This document shows, piece after piece, positions 19,478 through 27,884 of a stretch of 64,000 bases of DNA (positions within the stretch are counted from its first letter, which is position 1; the number at the start of each line of letters is the position of its first letter). The position numbers and the translations under genes were made by a program. The stretch spans positions 372,001-436,000 of the forward strand of contig CAWEDP010000002.1 in the NCBI GenBank assembly GCA_963807925.1, given 5' to 3'. This stretch comes from CAWEDP01 sp963807925 (lineage in GTDB: Bacteria > Acidobacteriota > Vicinamibacteria > Vicinamibacterales > CAVVIG01). The notes under the pieces are model-generated. The model ran no database searches and was not told the DNA's origin. It saw only the letters and a list, made by a program, of their open reading frames with translations.

Positions 19478-20863
19478 ATGCCGCCGCTGCTTCCACTCTT
19501 CCTCGACCTGGCCGCGCGCCGGGTGCTGCTCGTCGGCGGCGGACCGGTGGCTGCGGCCAAGCTGGTGCAGTTGCTCGCCGCGCGCGCCGACGTCGTCGTC
19601 GTGTCGCCGGCCGTGTGTGACGTAATCGCGCGGTCCGGCGTGCGCATCGAGCGGCGGGGGTTCGTGGCGGCCGATCTGGACGGCGTGTGGCTGGCCGTGG
19701 CGGCCGCGCCGCCCGAGACCAATCGCCAGGTGGCGGCGGCGGCCGAGAACCGCCGCGTCTTCGTGAACGCGGTGGACGACCCGGCGCATGGCAGCGCCTA
19801 TCTGAGCGGTGTCGTACGCCGCGACGGCGTCACGATTGCGATTTCGACAGAAGGCGCGGCGCCGGCGCTCACCGCGCTCCTGCGGGAGGCGCTCGACGAC
19901 CTCCTGCCCCGCGATCTGGCGGCCTGGGTCGAGGAGTCGCTCGTGGAGCGCGCTCGATGGCGGCGTGACGGCGTGCCGATGGCCGAGCGCCGGCCGCTGT
20001 TGCTCGATGCATTGAACCGGCTGTACGGGAGGACCGCGGCGCCCACTGGGGCGGCCCCGGCGGGCTCGCACCTGGATCGGGACGCCTCGTCGGGGGCGGC
20101 CGGGTTCGTCTCGCTTGTCGGCGCCGGACCGGGCGATCCGGCGCTGCTGACCCGACGGGCCGTCGATCGCCTGCGCGCGGCGGATCTCGTGCTGTACGAT
20201 GCGCTCGTCGATCCTCGCGTCCTCGAGCTCGCCCAGCACGCACAGCGGTTCTTCGTCGGAAAGCGTGCGCATCGGCACGCCGTGTCGCAGCAGGCCATCC
20301 ATCAGCTGATGATCCGCGCGTCCCGCCGCGGCAGACGCGTGGTTCGACTGAAGGGCGGCGATCCGTTCGTGTTCGGTCGCGGCGGCGAAGAAGCGCTGGC
20401 GTTGCGGGTGGCCGGCGTTCCTTTCGAGGTGGTGCCGGGCGTCACGAGCGCCGTCGCCGCCCCCGCGCTCGCCGGCATTCCGGTTACGCACCGCGGTATT
20501 TCGTCGGCGTTTCTGGTGGTCGACGGTCACGACGTGGACCGTTTGACGTCGATCGTGGCCGCCGTCGCACCCGGCGAACTGACACTGGTCGTCCTGATGG
20601 GCATCGGCCGCCGCATCGAGATTGGCCACCTGCTGATCGGGCGCGGATGGTCTCCCTCCACGCCGGCGGCGGTCATCGTGGACGCGTCCCATCCCACCCA
20701 GACGGTCTGGCGTGGGACCCTTGAACGGCTGGCCGACGGTCGGCTGGAGATCGACCTCGAGGGCCCCGGCACGATCGTGATCGGCCGGGTGGTCTCCATC
20801 GCGAGCGCGGATGCGGACGAAGAGGAGTCGGCGGGCCGGATGGCGTCGTCCTCAGGACACTGA
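19478..20863 (+). CDS. cysG: Siroheme synthase CysG (precorrin-2 dehydrogenase/ferrochelatase plus uroporphyrinogen-III methyltransferase)
   Basis: 461 residues with two fused parts. The N-terminal half has the Rossmann loop RRVLLVGGGPVAAAK and the VNAVDDP block of the dehydrogenase/chelatase (Met8p-like). The C-terminal half is a SUMT methyltransferase: VSLVGAGPGDPALLTRRA, DLVLYDALVDPRVL, VRLKGGDPFVFGRGGEEALA, VPGVTSAVAAPALAGIPVTH. Together they turn uroporphyrinogen III into siroheme, the cofactor of the sulfite reductase encoded 44 bases downstream. The ATG at 19478 gives the normal N-terminus. Probably regulated by the leader/terminator immediately upstream. Confidence 0.96.
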   Translation: MPPLLPLFLDLAARRVLLVGGGPVAAAKLVQLLAARADVVVVSPAVCDVIARSGVRIERRGFVAADLDGVWLAVAAAPPETNRQVAAAAENRRVFVNAVDDPAHGSAYLSGVVRRDGVTIAISTEGAAPALTALLREALDDLLPRDLAAWVEESLVERARWRRDGVPMAERRPLLLDALNRLYGRTAAPTGAAPAGSHLDRDASSGAAGFVSLVGAGPGDPALLTRRAVDRLRAADLVLYDALVDPRVLELAQHAQRFFVGKRAHRHAVSQQAIHQLMIRASRRGRRVVRLKGGDPFVFGRGGEEALALRVAGVPFEVVPGVTSAVAAPALAGIPVTHRGISSAFLVVDGHDVDRLTSIVAAVAPGELTLVVLMGIGRRIEIGHLLIGRGWSPSTPAAVIVDASHPTQTVWRGTLERLADGRLEIDLEGPGTIVIGRVVSIASADADEEESAGRMASSSGH

Positions 20864-20907
20864 CGCGAGCGGTCCGACGGTCACGACCAACGACCAGGAA
20901 GGATGTC

Positions 20908-22737
20908 ATGTCTGTCGTAGATGCCAACACGCTCGGCCGCGCGCGCCTGACGTTTGCCAATGAGGCGGAGATCGACGAGTTCGTGCAAACCGTCGAGCGA
21001 TACGAGCGGGGCGAGATCACCGCCGACCAGTGGCGCGCGTACCGCCTCGTGCGCGGCACCTACGGCCAGAGGCAAGCGGAAGATGCGCAGATGCTGCGCG
21101 TCAAAATCCCGCAGGGGATGCTGACGGCCGGACAGTTGATGGCGCTCGCCGACATCGGTGAGCAGTATTCGCGCGGGTTCGGCCACATCACGACCCGGCA
21201 GAACGTCCAGTTTCATTTCGTCAAGCTGCACGACGTCGAGGCCGCGCTGCGGCGCCTGGCCGACGAGGGGGTGACGACGCGCGAGGCCTGCGGGAACTCG
21301 GTGAGAAACATCACCGGCTGCCCGTATGCCGGCGTCGCGGCCGACGAAATCTTCGACGTCACGCCGTACGCCGAGGCGATGACGCGGTTTCTGTTGCGCC
21401 ACCGCCTCACCTCGACGCTGCCGCGCAAGTTCAAGATCGGCTTCGAAGGCTGCCCGGTCGATCACATCGCGACGCCGATCAACGACCTCGGCTTCCGCGC
21501 CGTCCTCGCGCCGGGCGGCGGCCGCGGGTTCCGCGTCACCGTCGCGGGCGGCACCGCGATCCTCGTGCGGACGGGCGCGGTGCTGCACGAGTTCGTCCCG
21601 GCGTCGGAAATCTTCCGGGTGGCCGAAGCGGTGTTGAGCGTCTTCCATCGGCTCGGCGACTACAAGCACAAGCAGCGCAACCGTATCAAGTTTCTCGTTC
21701 GTGAGCTGGGGTGGACGCGGTTCCGCGAGGAATACGACCGCGAGCTCGGTCGTGCCCGGCTGGGCGGCCGCGTGGCGATTCTGGAGATCGACCCGGAGGC
21801 CGAGCAGAAGCCCGATTGGCCGCCGGGGGAGGCGCCGGAGGTTGCCGCGGTGGCGGCCCGCGTCGGCTCGCAGCCGACCAAGGGGCCCGGCATCATGCCG
21901 ATTGTGGTGCCCCTGCTGCAGATTGACGGCGACCGCTACGCGAGGTGGCGCGAGACCAACGTGCAGCCGCAAAAGCAGTTCGGCTTCCATATCGCGACGG
22001 TGACCGTGCCGCTCGGCGATCTCACCAGCGCGCAGATGCGCGTGCTCGCGGATCTCTCGCACGCGTATGGCGACGGCGCCGTGCGCGTCACCATGGATCA
22101 GGATCTCGTGCTGCGATGGGTCGGCGCGGCGAACCTGCGCCCGTTGTATCGCCGGCTGGCCGCCGCAGGCCTCGGCCTGGCGGGCGCTGGAAGCATCGCC
22201 GACGTCGTGAGCTGCCCGGGCGCCGAATCGTGCCGGCTGGCCGTCACGCAATCGCGCGGTCTGGGACGCGTGCTGGAGGATCATCTCCGCGCGCGGCCGG
22301 ATCTCGTCGCCGCGGCCGACGGCGCGCGCATCAAGATCAGCGGCTGTCCGAACGGCTGCGGTCAGCATCACATCGCGACGTTCGGATTCCAGGGCAGCGT
22401 GCGCCGCGTCTCGTCGCGTGCCGTGCCGCAGTATTTCGTCATGATCGGCGGCAGCGCGTCGGGCGACGAAGCGACGTTCGCGCGGCTGGCCGCGAAGGTT
22501 CCCGCGCGCCGCATTCCGGAGGTCGTCGAACGGTTGATCGCGCTCTATGCCCGCGACCATCAGCCCGGCGAATCGGCGCCGCAGTTCTTCGGGCGCCTCG
22601 ACGTCGCGCGCGCCAAGGCCGCGGTCGCGGATCTCGAGCAGTTGACGCCGCAGCAATCGACGTCGTCGGATTTCGTGGACCTCGGCGAGGTCAGCGAGTT
22701 CAACCCGCTCGTGATGGACGGCGAGTGCTCGGCGTGA
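20908..22737 (+). CDS. sir: Assimilatory sulfite (or nitrite) reductase, siroheme/[4Fe-4S]
   Basis: 609 residues with the two-fold repeated layout of siroheme sulfite/nitrite reductases. The cluster ligands are Cys436 and Cys442 (SCPGAESC) and Cys480 and Cys484 (SGCPNGC). FGHITTRQNVQFHFV and NSVRNITGCPYAG are the typical substrate and siroheme-contact blocks in the first half. It reduces sulfite to sulfide (six electrons), probably from ferredoxin; nitrite reduction cannot be excluded by sequence alone. Co-transcription with cysG, which supplies siroheme, and the Cys-codon leader favour sulfite. Full length; ATG at 20908 follows an AGGA element. Confidence 0.93.
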   Translation: MSVVDANTLGRARLTFANEAEIDEFVQTVERYERGEITADQWRAYRLVRGTYGQRQAEDAQMLRVKIPQGMLTAGQLMALADIGEQYSRGFGHITTRQNVQFHFVKLHDVEAALRRLADEGVTTREACGNSVRNITGCPYAGVAADEIFDVTPYAEAMTRFLLRHRLTSTLPRKFKIGFEGCPVDHIATPINDLGFRAVLAPGGGRGFRVTVAGGTAILVRTGAVLHEFVPASEIFRVAEAVLSVFHRLGDYKHKQRNRIKFLVRELGWTRFREEYDRELGRARLGGRVAILEIDPEAEQKPDWPPGEAPEVAAVAARVGSQPTKGPGIMPIVVPLLQIDGDRYARWRETNVQPQKQFGFHIATVTVPLGDLTSAQMRVLADLSHAYGDGAVRVTMDQDLVLRWVGAANLRPLYRRLAAAGLGLAGAGSIADVVSCPGAESCRLAVTQSRGLGRVLEDHLRARPDLVAAADGARIKISGCPNGCGQHHIATFGFQGSVRRVSSRAVPQYFVMIGGSASGDEATFARLAAKVPARRIPEVVERLIALYARDHQPGESAPQFFGRLDVARAKAAVADLEQLTPQQSTSSDFVDLGEVSEFNPLVMDGECSA

Positions 22738-22740
22738 TCC

Positions 22741-22766
22741 TGCCCGAATTTGCGCCGTGCTCGGGC
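22741..22766 (+). terminator. Possible terminator after the sulfite reductase gene
   Basis: TGCCCGA and TCGGGCA pair (7 bp) around a 13-nt loop a few bases after the stop codon, followed by ATTTG rather than a long T-run. It overlaps the presumed promoter of the S-box transcript, so it may serve both purposes or be a weak terminator. Confidence 0.4.
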
Positions 22767-22778
22767 ATTTGATATAGT
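22750..22778 (+). promoter_or_regulatory. Probable promoter of the SAM riboswitch-threonine synthase transcript
   Basis: TATAGT at 22773-22778 matches the -10 consensus at five of six positions; TTGCGC at 22750-22755, 17 bases upstream, is a weaker -35. The predicted transcript would begin near 22785, just ahead of the S-box aptamer. Confidence 0.5.
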
Positions 22779-22795
22779 CGCGTCACAACTGAATA

Positions 22796-22923
22796 CGCCT
22801 TCTTATCAAGAGTGGCTGAGGGACAGGCCCGACGAAGCCACGGCAACCACGCGACGCCACATCTCGCGGTTAGGTGCCAATTCCTGCCTTCGCTGGACAA
22901 CGCGAAGGGGAGATGAGGGAGGA
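22796..22923 (+). promoter_or_regulatory. SAM-I (S-box) riboswitch
   Basis: The conserved S-box core is easy to read: CTTATCAAGAG then GTGGCT...AGCCAC (P2), GAGGGAnnGGCCCGACGA, CGGCAACC, a P3 stem, the GGTTAGGTGCCAATTCC segment, P4 CTTCGC...GCGAAG, and a closing strand that pairs with the 5' side (P1). It binds S-adenosylmethionine. It lies 80 bases upstream of the threonine synthase-like start. No obvious terminator follows, so control of translation (occlusion of the GGAGG at about 22994-22998) is possible. Confidence 0.95.
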
Positions 22924-23002
22924 AGATGTCCCCCGCCCATTTGTCTTCGTCGGCCCCGCGGTTCACGCCCTGTCTCATCGGCTGCCCGTCTCCGGAGGCC
23001 GT

Positions 23003-24250
23003 GTGAGCGCACTCATCGGTTTGCAGTGTCATCTGTGCAAGACCACGTTTCCCGCCGTTGCCTCGTACGTGTGCGAACGCTGCCTCGGGCCGCTCGAGCC
23101 GCTCTACGACTACAACGCCATCCGCATCACACGTGACGCCATCGAACGCCGCCCCAAGAACCTGTGGCGGTATCGCGAGCTGCTGCCGATTGACGGCGAG
23201 CCGCGCACCGGCTTCCATTCGGGCTTCACGCCGCTGGTCAAGTGCGACCGGCTCGCCTCGCGCCTGGGCGTGGGCGATCTCTATCTCAAGGACGATTCGG
23301 TCAATCATCCGACGCTGTCCTACAAGGACCGCGTCGTCGCCGTCGCCGCGACGCGCGCCGTGGAGCTCGGATTCTCGGTGCTGGCGTGCGCGTCCACCGG
23401 CAACCTCGCCAACAGCGTGTCGGCGCACGCCGCGCGTCTGGGCCTCGAGTGCTGCGTCTTCATCCCCGACAACCTCGAACCCGGCAAGGTGTTCGGATCG
23501 GCGATCTTCAAGCCGACCATCCTCGCCATCGCCGGCACCTACGACGATGTGAACCGGCTCTGCACGCAGGTGGCGGATCGCTACGGGTGGGGATTCGTGA
23601 ACATCAACCTGCGCTCGTACTATGCCGAGGGGGCGAAGACGCTCGGGTTCGAGGTCGTCGAGCAGCTCGGATGGCGGTACCCGCAGCACCTGGTCTCGCC
23701 CGTCGCCGGCGGCACGCTGCTGCCGCGCATCGTGCGCGGACTGCGCGAGCTCGCCAAGATCGGGCTGGTCGACGGTCCGCTGCCGAAGGTGCATGCCGCG
23801 CAGGCGGCCGGCTGTGCGCCGGTCGTGCACGCGCTGGAGCACGGGCTCGACCATCCCGAGCTGGTGCGGCCGAACACAATCGCGAAGTCAATCGCCATCG
23901 GCAATCCGGCCGACGGGTACCAGGTGCTGCAGTGCGTCCGCGAGACCGGCGGCTCCGGCGCCGCCGTGCCCGACGAGCAGATCATCCAGGCCATTCAGTT
24001 GCTGGCCGAAACCGAGGGAATCTTCACCGAGCCGGCCGGCGGCACGACGCTCGCTGCGACGGTCGAGTTGATTCGGCGTGGCGTCATCGGCCCCGACGAA
24101 TCGGTTGTCGTCTGCATCACCGGCAACGGGTACAAGACCGCGGACGTGGTGCAGGGACGGCTCCAGGCGCCGATTCATCTGAGCCGCGCGTTCAAGGACT
24201 TCGAGGCGTGGTGGGAGACCCGGCGGCTGCCGGCCGAGGTCAAAGGATAG
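23003..24250 (+). CDS. thrC: Threonine synthase-like PLP enzyme under SAM riboswitch control
   Basis: 415 residues of the fold-type II PLP family, closest in pattern to the threonine synthases that carry an N-terminal zinc ribbon (CHLCKTTFPA ... CERC). The PLP lysine is in PTLSYKDRV, the phosphate-binding glycine loop in SPVAGGTLLPRIV, and CASTGNLANSVSAHAARLGL follows the family. Threonine synthase converts O-phosphohomoserine to threonine. GTG at 23003 with GGAGG just upstream is the likely start. A SAM riboswitch upstream is odd for pure threonine synthesis and raises the possibility of a role in methionine or sulfur metabolism. The assignment to the family is firm; the substrate is not. 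Confidence 0.85.
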   Translation: MSALIGLQCHLCKTTFPAVASYVCERCLGPLEPLYDYNAIRITRDAIERRPKNLWRYRELLPIDGEPRTGFHSGFTPLVKCDRLASRLGVGDLYLKDDSVNHPTLSYKDRVVAVAATRAVELGFSVLACASTGNLANSVSAHAARLGLECCVFIPDNLEPGKVFGSAIFKPTILAIAGTYDDVNRLCTQVADRYGWGFVNINLRSYYAEGAKTLGFEVVEQLGWRYPQHLVSPVAGGTLLPRIVRGLRELAKIGLVDGPLPKVHAAQAAGCAPVVHALEHGLDHPELVRPNTIAKSIAIGNPADGYQVLQCVRETGGSGAAVPDEQIIQAIQLLAETEGIFTEPAGGTTLAATVELIRRGVIGPDESVVVCITGNGYKTADVVQGRLQAPIHLSRAFKDFEAWWETRRLPAEVKG

Positions 24251-24283
24251 CCTGGGGCCGCCGAGGGTCCCAAGCCCGCGGCC

Positions 24284-25357
24284 CTACGCGATGTGCGCGC
24301 CGGTGGTCTCGACGTAGACCGCGTACAGCGACTGGCTCGCCGCCATGAACAGCCGGTTTCGCTTCTGGCCGCCGAAGCAGAGATTCGCGCAGGTTTCGGG
24401 GAGCCGGATCATCCCGATCCGATCCCCGTTCGGCGCCAGCACCTGGACGCCGGGCCGCGCGCCCGCCCAGATGTTGCCATCGGCGTCGCAGCGGATGCCG
24501 TCCGCGGCCGACGGCATGCCGCTCCCCGGCATATCGAGCTGCGCGAAGCGCTTGCCGTTGTGCAGCGCCCGGCCGTCCACGTCGTACACCTTGATGTCGC
24601 GCGGCATGCCTGTATCGGCGACGTACAGCTTCTTGTAGTCCGGCGAGAAGCAGATGCCGTTGGGCTCGCCCACCTCGTCGGTCACCTTCTCGATCTGCAG
24701 CGTCTTCCCGTCAACCCGATAAACGGCCTCCTTCGTCTCCTGCTCTCCCTTGAATCCTTCGTAGTTCCCGCGGATGCCGTAGATCGGATCGGTGAACCAG
24801 ATGCCGCCGTCGGGGTGGACGACGATGTCGTTGGGCGAATTGAGCCGCTTGCCCTGGAACTTGTCCGCGATCACGGTGGCGGTGCCGTTCGGCTCGTACC
24901 GGACGACGCGTCGGCCCCCGTGTTCACAGGACAGCTGGCGACCTTCGAAATCGAATGTGTTCCCGTTGCTGTATCCCGACGGATTGCGGAAGACCGTCAC
25001 GCGGCCGTCTTCTTCGATCCAGCGCATCTGCGCGTTGTTCGGGATGTCGCTCCAGACGAGGTACCGGCCCACCCCGTTCCACGCGGCGCCTTCCGCCCAC
25101 AGCGTCCCGAAATGCAGCCGCCGGATCACCGTGTTGTTGACGATGTAGCGGCGAAAGCGCGGGTCGAGGGCGACGACATCCGGGTCGGGATACTGGAGCG
25201 GATCGGTCCTCGTCCAGTCGCGCGGCGTCGGGACGGACGAGATCGGGGGAGCGCCGGTCTGCCCCTGTGCGGCGAGCGGAGCGAGCGCGAGACTGCCGAG
25301 CGCACCGGTCAGAAACGAACGGCGGTTCCAGGTCGGCGACGATTCGCGGCTGTGCAT
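24284..25357 (-). CDS. SMP-30/gluconolactonase-family protein, Tat-exported
   Basis: 357 residues. The N-terminus has a twin-arginine signal (WNRRSFLTGALGSLALAPLA), followed by a six-bladed propeller typical of SMP-30/lactonases: LWAEGAAWNGVGRYLVWSDI, LNSPNDIVVHPDGGIWFTDP, EPNGICFSPDYKKLYVADTG, AADGIRCDADGNIWAGA. The Glu, Asn and Asp residues in these blocks are the usual metal ligands. It probably hydrolyses a sugar lactone in the periplasm; the substrate is unknown. Start at 25357 chosen for the signal peptide. Convergent with thrC across 33 bases that contain a small GC hairpin. Confidence 0.9.
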   Translation of the reverse strand: MHSRESSPTWNRRSFLTGALGSLALAPLAAQGQTGAPPISSVPTPRDWTRTDPLQYPDPDVVALDPRFRRYIVNNTVIRRLHFGTLWAEGAAWNGVGRYLVWSDIPNNAQMRWIEEDGRVTVFRNPSGYSNGNTFDFEGRQLSCEHGGRRVVRYEPNGTATVIADKFQGKRLNSPNDIVVHPDGGIWFTDPIYGIRGNYEGFKGEQETKEAVYRVDGKTLQIEKVTDEVGEPNGICFSPDYKKLYVADTGMPRDIKVYDVDGRALHNGKRFAQLDMPGSGMPSAADGIRCDADGNIWAGARPGVQVLAPNGDRIGMIRLPETCANLCFGGQKRNRLFMAASQSLYAVYVETTGAHIA

Positions 25358-25438
25358 GGCGCGTATGTATAGCGCAACCGCGCGTCGGATGCCATCGGCA
25401 ATCGCAGGCAATGCCGCGCCCGGACGAGGCTCGGTCAG

Positions 25439-26228
25439 CTAGTCCGGCGTCGGCGGCTCGACGTGATCGACGACCAGCACCTCCACCTGCGCCGAGAGTG
25501 ATTGGAGCCTCAGGCCGAGCTGCTCCTGCACCGCCGTGAACATCGAGGAGCCGCTCGAATCGAGCGCAGGCGCTCCCGGCGGCGGCGGGCCGGTCGGCAT
25601 GTCGTCCGGGGTCCATCTGAGTTCCACGTCGAAGCTGCCCGTGAGACCGGTGACGATCGAGCACGGTGCGTCTGACCGCCTGGGAGAAGAGCAGCGCGAG
25701 CTGCGGCAGCGTCATGCCGGCCGCAACGAGCCGTCCACCCCCCATTCGCGCGCCACATGCCCGCCGCGCGCCGGTCGAGTCGGGAGGCGACGCGCCCGAG
25801 GCGATGGCGCCCGCGCAGTCGGCGCTCGAGGCCTTCAGATGTGGACCCGGCGGTCGGTCGTTTCTCACGCGGACCAGGGCGTAGACCGGCAACAGCCGGG
25901 TGTCGTTGTGGACGCGCAGCCTGAACCGGTCCGACAGCAGATTCCTGAGCATCGAGGTGAGCCGTTCGGGCGTGATCCTGTCTTGCGCCGTTGCCACCAC
26001 GTCGAAACGGTCCGCGTTGATCCAGTCCGGCGCGCCGACGATCTGATGTTCCTGCACACCGTAGGCGCGAAGCAGCAGCAGTCGGACCGGAACGTTTTCG
26101 GCGCTGAAGCGGCTGCCTTGAACCGGACCGACGGCCATCCGAACGTCCCCCGAGTTGTTGGCCGACAGGGCGATCGCGCTGAGCAGGAAACGGGTCCGGC
26201 TTTCCAGCCACGCCTTCCACGCGAGCAT
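25439..26228 (-). pseudogene. TIGR03435-type protein, chimeric start and broken frame
   Basis: The body matches the acidobacterial TIGR03435 family: NNSGDVRMAVGPVQGSRFSA, YGVQEHQIVGAPDWINADRF, RLTSMLRNLLSDRFRLRVHN, and the ending FTAVQEQLGLRLQSLSAQVE with LVVDHVEPPTPD. The family's usual N-terminal part is missing. Instead the protein opens MLAWKAWLESRTRFLLSAIA, nearly the same as the start of the ABC permease upstream (MLVYKAWLESRLRFLL). A one-base change near 25655 separates the body from its C-terminus (RTVLD / TGLTGSFDVELRWTP). I infer a deletion that fused a second permease's start to a TIGR03435 gene. Its role is unknown. Confidence 0.75.
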
Positions 26229-26232
26229 CACG

Positions 26233-26976
26233 TCAATAACCTTGCCGATTGGTGAGGACGATCGCGGAGGCGAGCACGGCACCCGAGACAGCCAGCAGCG
26301 CGACCATCGCCGGCCAGGGGAACGGCTGCACGAACACCCCGGTGTTCGGCTTCAGATAGGCCACGGCGCTCATGGACTCGAAGGGGTTGGCCCACAGGAA
26401 TCGGCGGCCCCCGCGTGAGACGTTGGCGTACGCGATCAGGTACACCCATGGCGTCAGCAGACAGGTGATGGCCGCGGTGTATCCGGAGAGGATCGTCGAC
26501 CAGAAGACGCCGAGAGCCAGCCAGAGAGTGCCCCACCCGACGAAGAACCCCGCGAATTCGAGCGTGTTGGCGAGCGGGTACGGCTGACCCGCCAGCAACG
26601 GCGAGAACGACGGCAGAAGAAGCGCGGGAATCAGCGCGATCGCCGCCACTTCGAGGAGGCAGACGAGCGTTCGCGACGCGACCAGGTGCGCGCGCCGGAC
26701 CGGCAGCGCGAGCGTGAAAGGCGCGGTCCCGAGCGTGCGTTCGCGCTGCAGCCCGCCGAGGCCGAGCATGAGCGCGGCGAGGCTGAATATCGCCGGGTTC
26801 GCATTGCCGTACAGCGCGGCCCATACAAAGCCGGTGAAGGGCACGGCCGGGTTCTCCGGAATCGGGAATCTGTTCCGCGCCGCCGCCAGGAACCAGAGGC
26901 AGTAGGTCGAAGCAGTGCCGGCCACGAGGAGGAACCTCAGCCGGCTCTCCAGCCATGCCTTGTACACGAGCATCAT
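26233..26976 (-). CDS. ABC-2-type transporter permease
   Basis: 247 residues with about six hydrophobic helices (e.g. LVAGTASTYCLWFLAAA, VCLLEVAAIALIPALLLP, AMVALLAVSGAVLASAIVL), the size and layout of an ABC-2 permease. It overlaps the ATPase gene upstream by four bases (ATGA) and is followed four bases later by the ATG of the chimeric TIGR03435 gene. With the ATPase and the YtrA-like regulator it forms a typical cell-envelope-stress ABC exporter operon. Substrate unknown. Confidence 0.85.
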   Translation of the reverse strand: MMLVYKAWLESRLRFLLVAGTASTYCLWFLAAARNRFPIPENPAVPFTGFVWAALYGNANPAIFSLAALMLGLGGLQRERTLGTAPFTLALPVRRAHLVASRTLVCLLEVAAIALIPALLLPSFSPLLAGQPYPLANTLEFAGFFVGWGTLWLALGVFWSTILSGYTAAITCLLTPWVYLIAYANVSRGGRRFLWANPFESMSAVAYLKPNTGVFVQPFPWPAMVALLAVSGAVLASAIVLTNRQGY

Positions 26977-27884
26977 CGCGCGTCCTCCGCGACGGTCTCG
27001 AGGAACAGGTCGCGAAGGCTCACCGGGGCCGTCTCGACCGACACCGCGCCCAGGCTGTACGCGCGCTCGACCACCGCGTCGACGTCATGGTTCACCGTGA
27101 ACGTGATCTGGCGACCGCTCGTCCTCACGCGTCCGATGCCCTCGCCGGCAAATGAGGGTCGCGGCACAGCGTCCGCGAAGCCGATCGAGAGGCGACGATA
27201 GTCCTGCCGAATCCGATCGAGCGGCGCGTCGACAACGAGCGCTCCGCGATCGATGATGCACACGTGATCGGCGATCCGCTCCACCTCCGCGATCTGATGG
27301 GACGAGAAGAACACGGTGGTGCCTTCGGCCGCGGCCCCCACGAGCGCCTGCAGCAGTTCCTCGATCGAGACCGGATCGAGGCCCTCGCCCGGTTCGTCGA
27401 GGATGAGCAGCTCCGGACGGCGCGCCAGGGCGAGCAGCAGCGCCAGCTTGGTCCGCATCCCCTTCGAGAGCGCCTTCACTTTCCGGCGAAGCGGCAGGTC
27501 GTACTTCCGGAGCAGCTGCGCTTCGACGTCGGCGCGCCAGTCGTCGTAGAACGACCTGGTGAACCTGATCATCTGGGCAACGGTCATGTAGCCGTAGGTC
27601 TGCTTGTCCTCGGCCACGTAGGCGAGGTGCCGGCGCATCTCGCACGCCTCGCGGGCATCGTCCACCCTCCGCCCGAGGACCAGCGCCGTCCCCGACGACG
27701 CGCGGGTGATCCCGAGCAGGATCTTGATCGCCGTGCTCTTGCCAGCTCCGTTGCGGCCGAGAAACGCCGTAATGCGATGGGCGCCAACCCTCAGCGTGAG
27801 CCCGCGAAGGGCCTCGACCGCCCCGTATCGTTTGGTGAGGTTGTCAGTCTCGATCACGCTCGATCCGCTCATTCGCCGCCTCAT
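26973..27884 (-). CDS. ABC transporter ATP-binding protein
   Basis: 303 residues. Walker A is GRNGAGKST, Walker B LLILDEPGEGLDPVS, and the H-loop is in VFFSSHQIAEVERIADHV. The signature motif reads LSKGMRTKLAL instead of LSGGQ, a variant common in YtrB-like exporters. The C-terminal part after residue 210 is a regulatory extension. ATG at 27884 overlaps the regulator stop (ATGA), giving a coupled three-gene unit regulator-ATPase-permease. It drives export by the permease 26233-26976. Confidence 0.93.
   Translation of the reverse strand: MRRRMSGSSVIETDNLTKRYGAVEALRGLTLRVGAHRITAFLGRNGAGKSTAIKILLGITRASSGTALVLGRRVDDAREACEMRRHLAYVAEDKQTYGYMTVAQMIRFTRSFYDDWRADVEAQLLRKYDLPLRRKVKALSKGMRTKLALLLALARRPELLILDEPGEGLDPVSIEELLQALVGAAAEGTTVFFSSHQIAEVERIADHVCIIDRGALVVDAPLDRIRQDYRRLSIGFADAVPRPSFAGEGIGRVRTSGRQITFTVNHDVDAVVERAYSLGAVSVETAPVSLRDLFLETVAEDAR

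Noticed and set aside
24254..24285. GC hairpin (GGGCCGC/GCGGCCC) between convergent thrC and SMP-30 genes as a terminator
   Set aside because: The stem is short and no T-run follows on either strand, so it was not listed as a feature.
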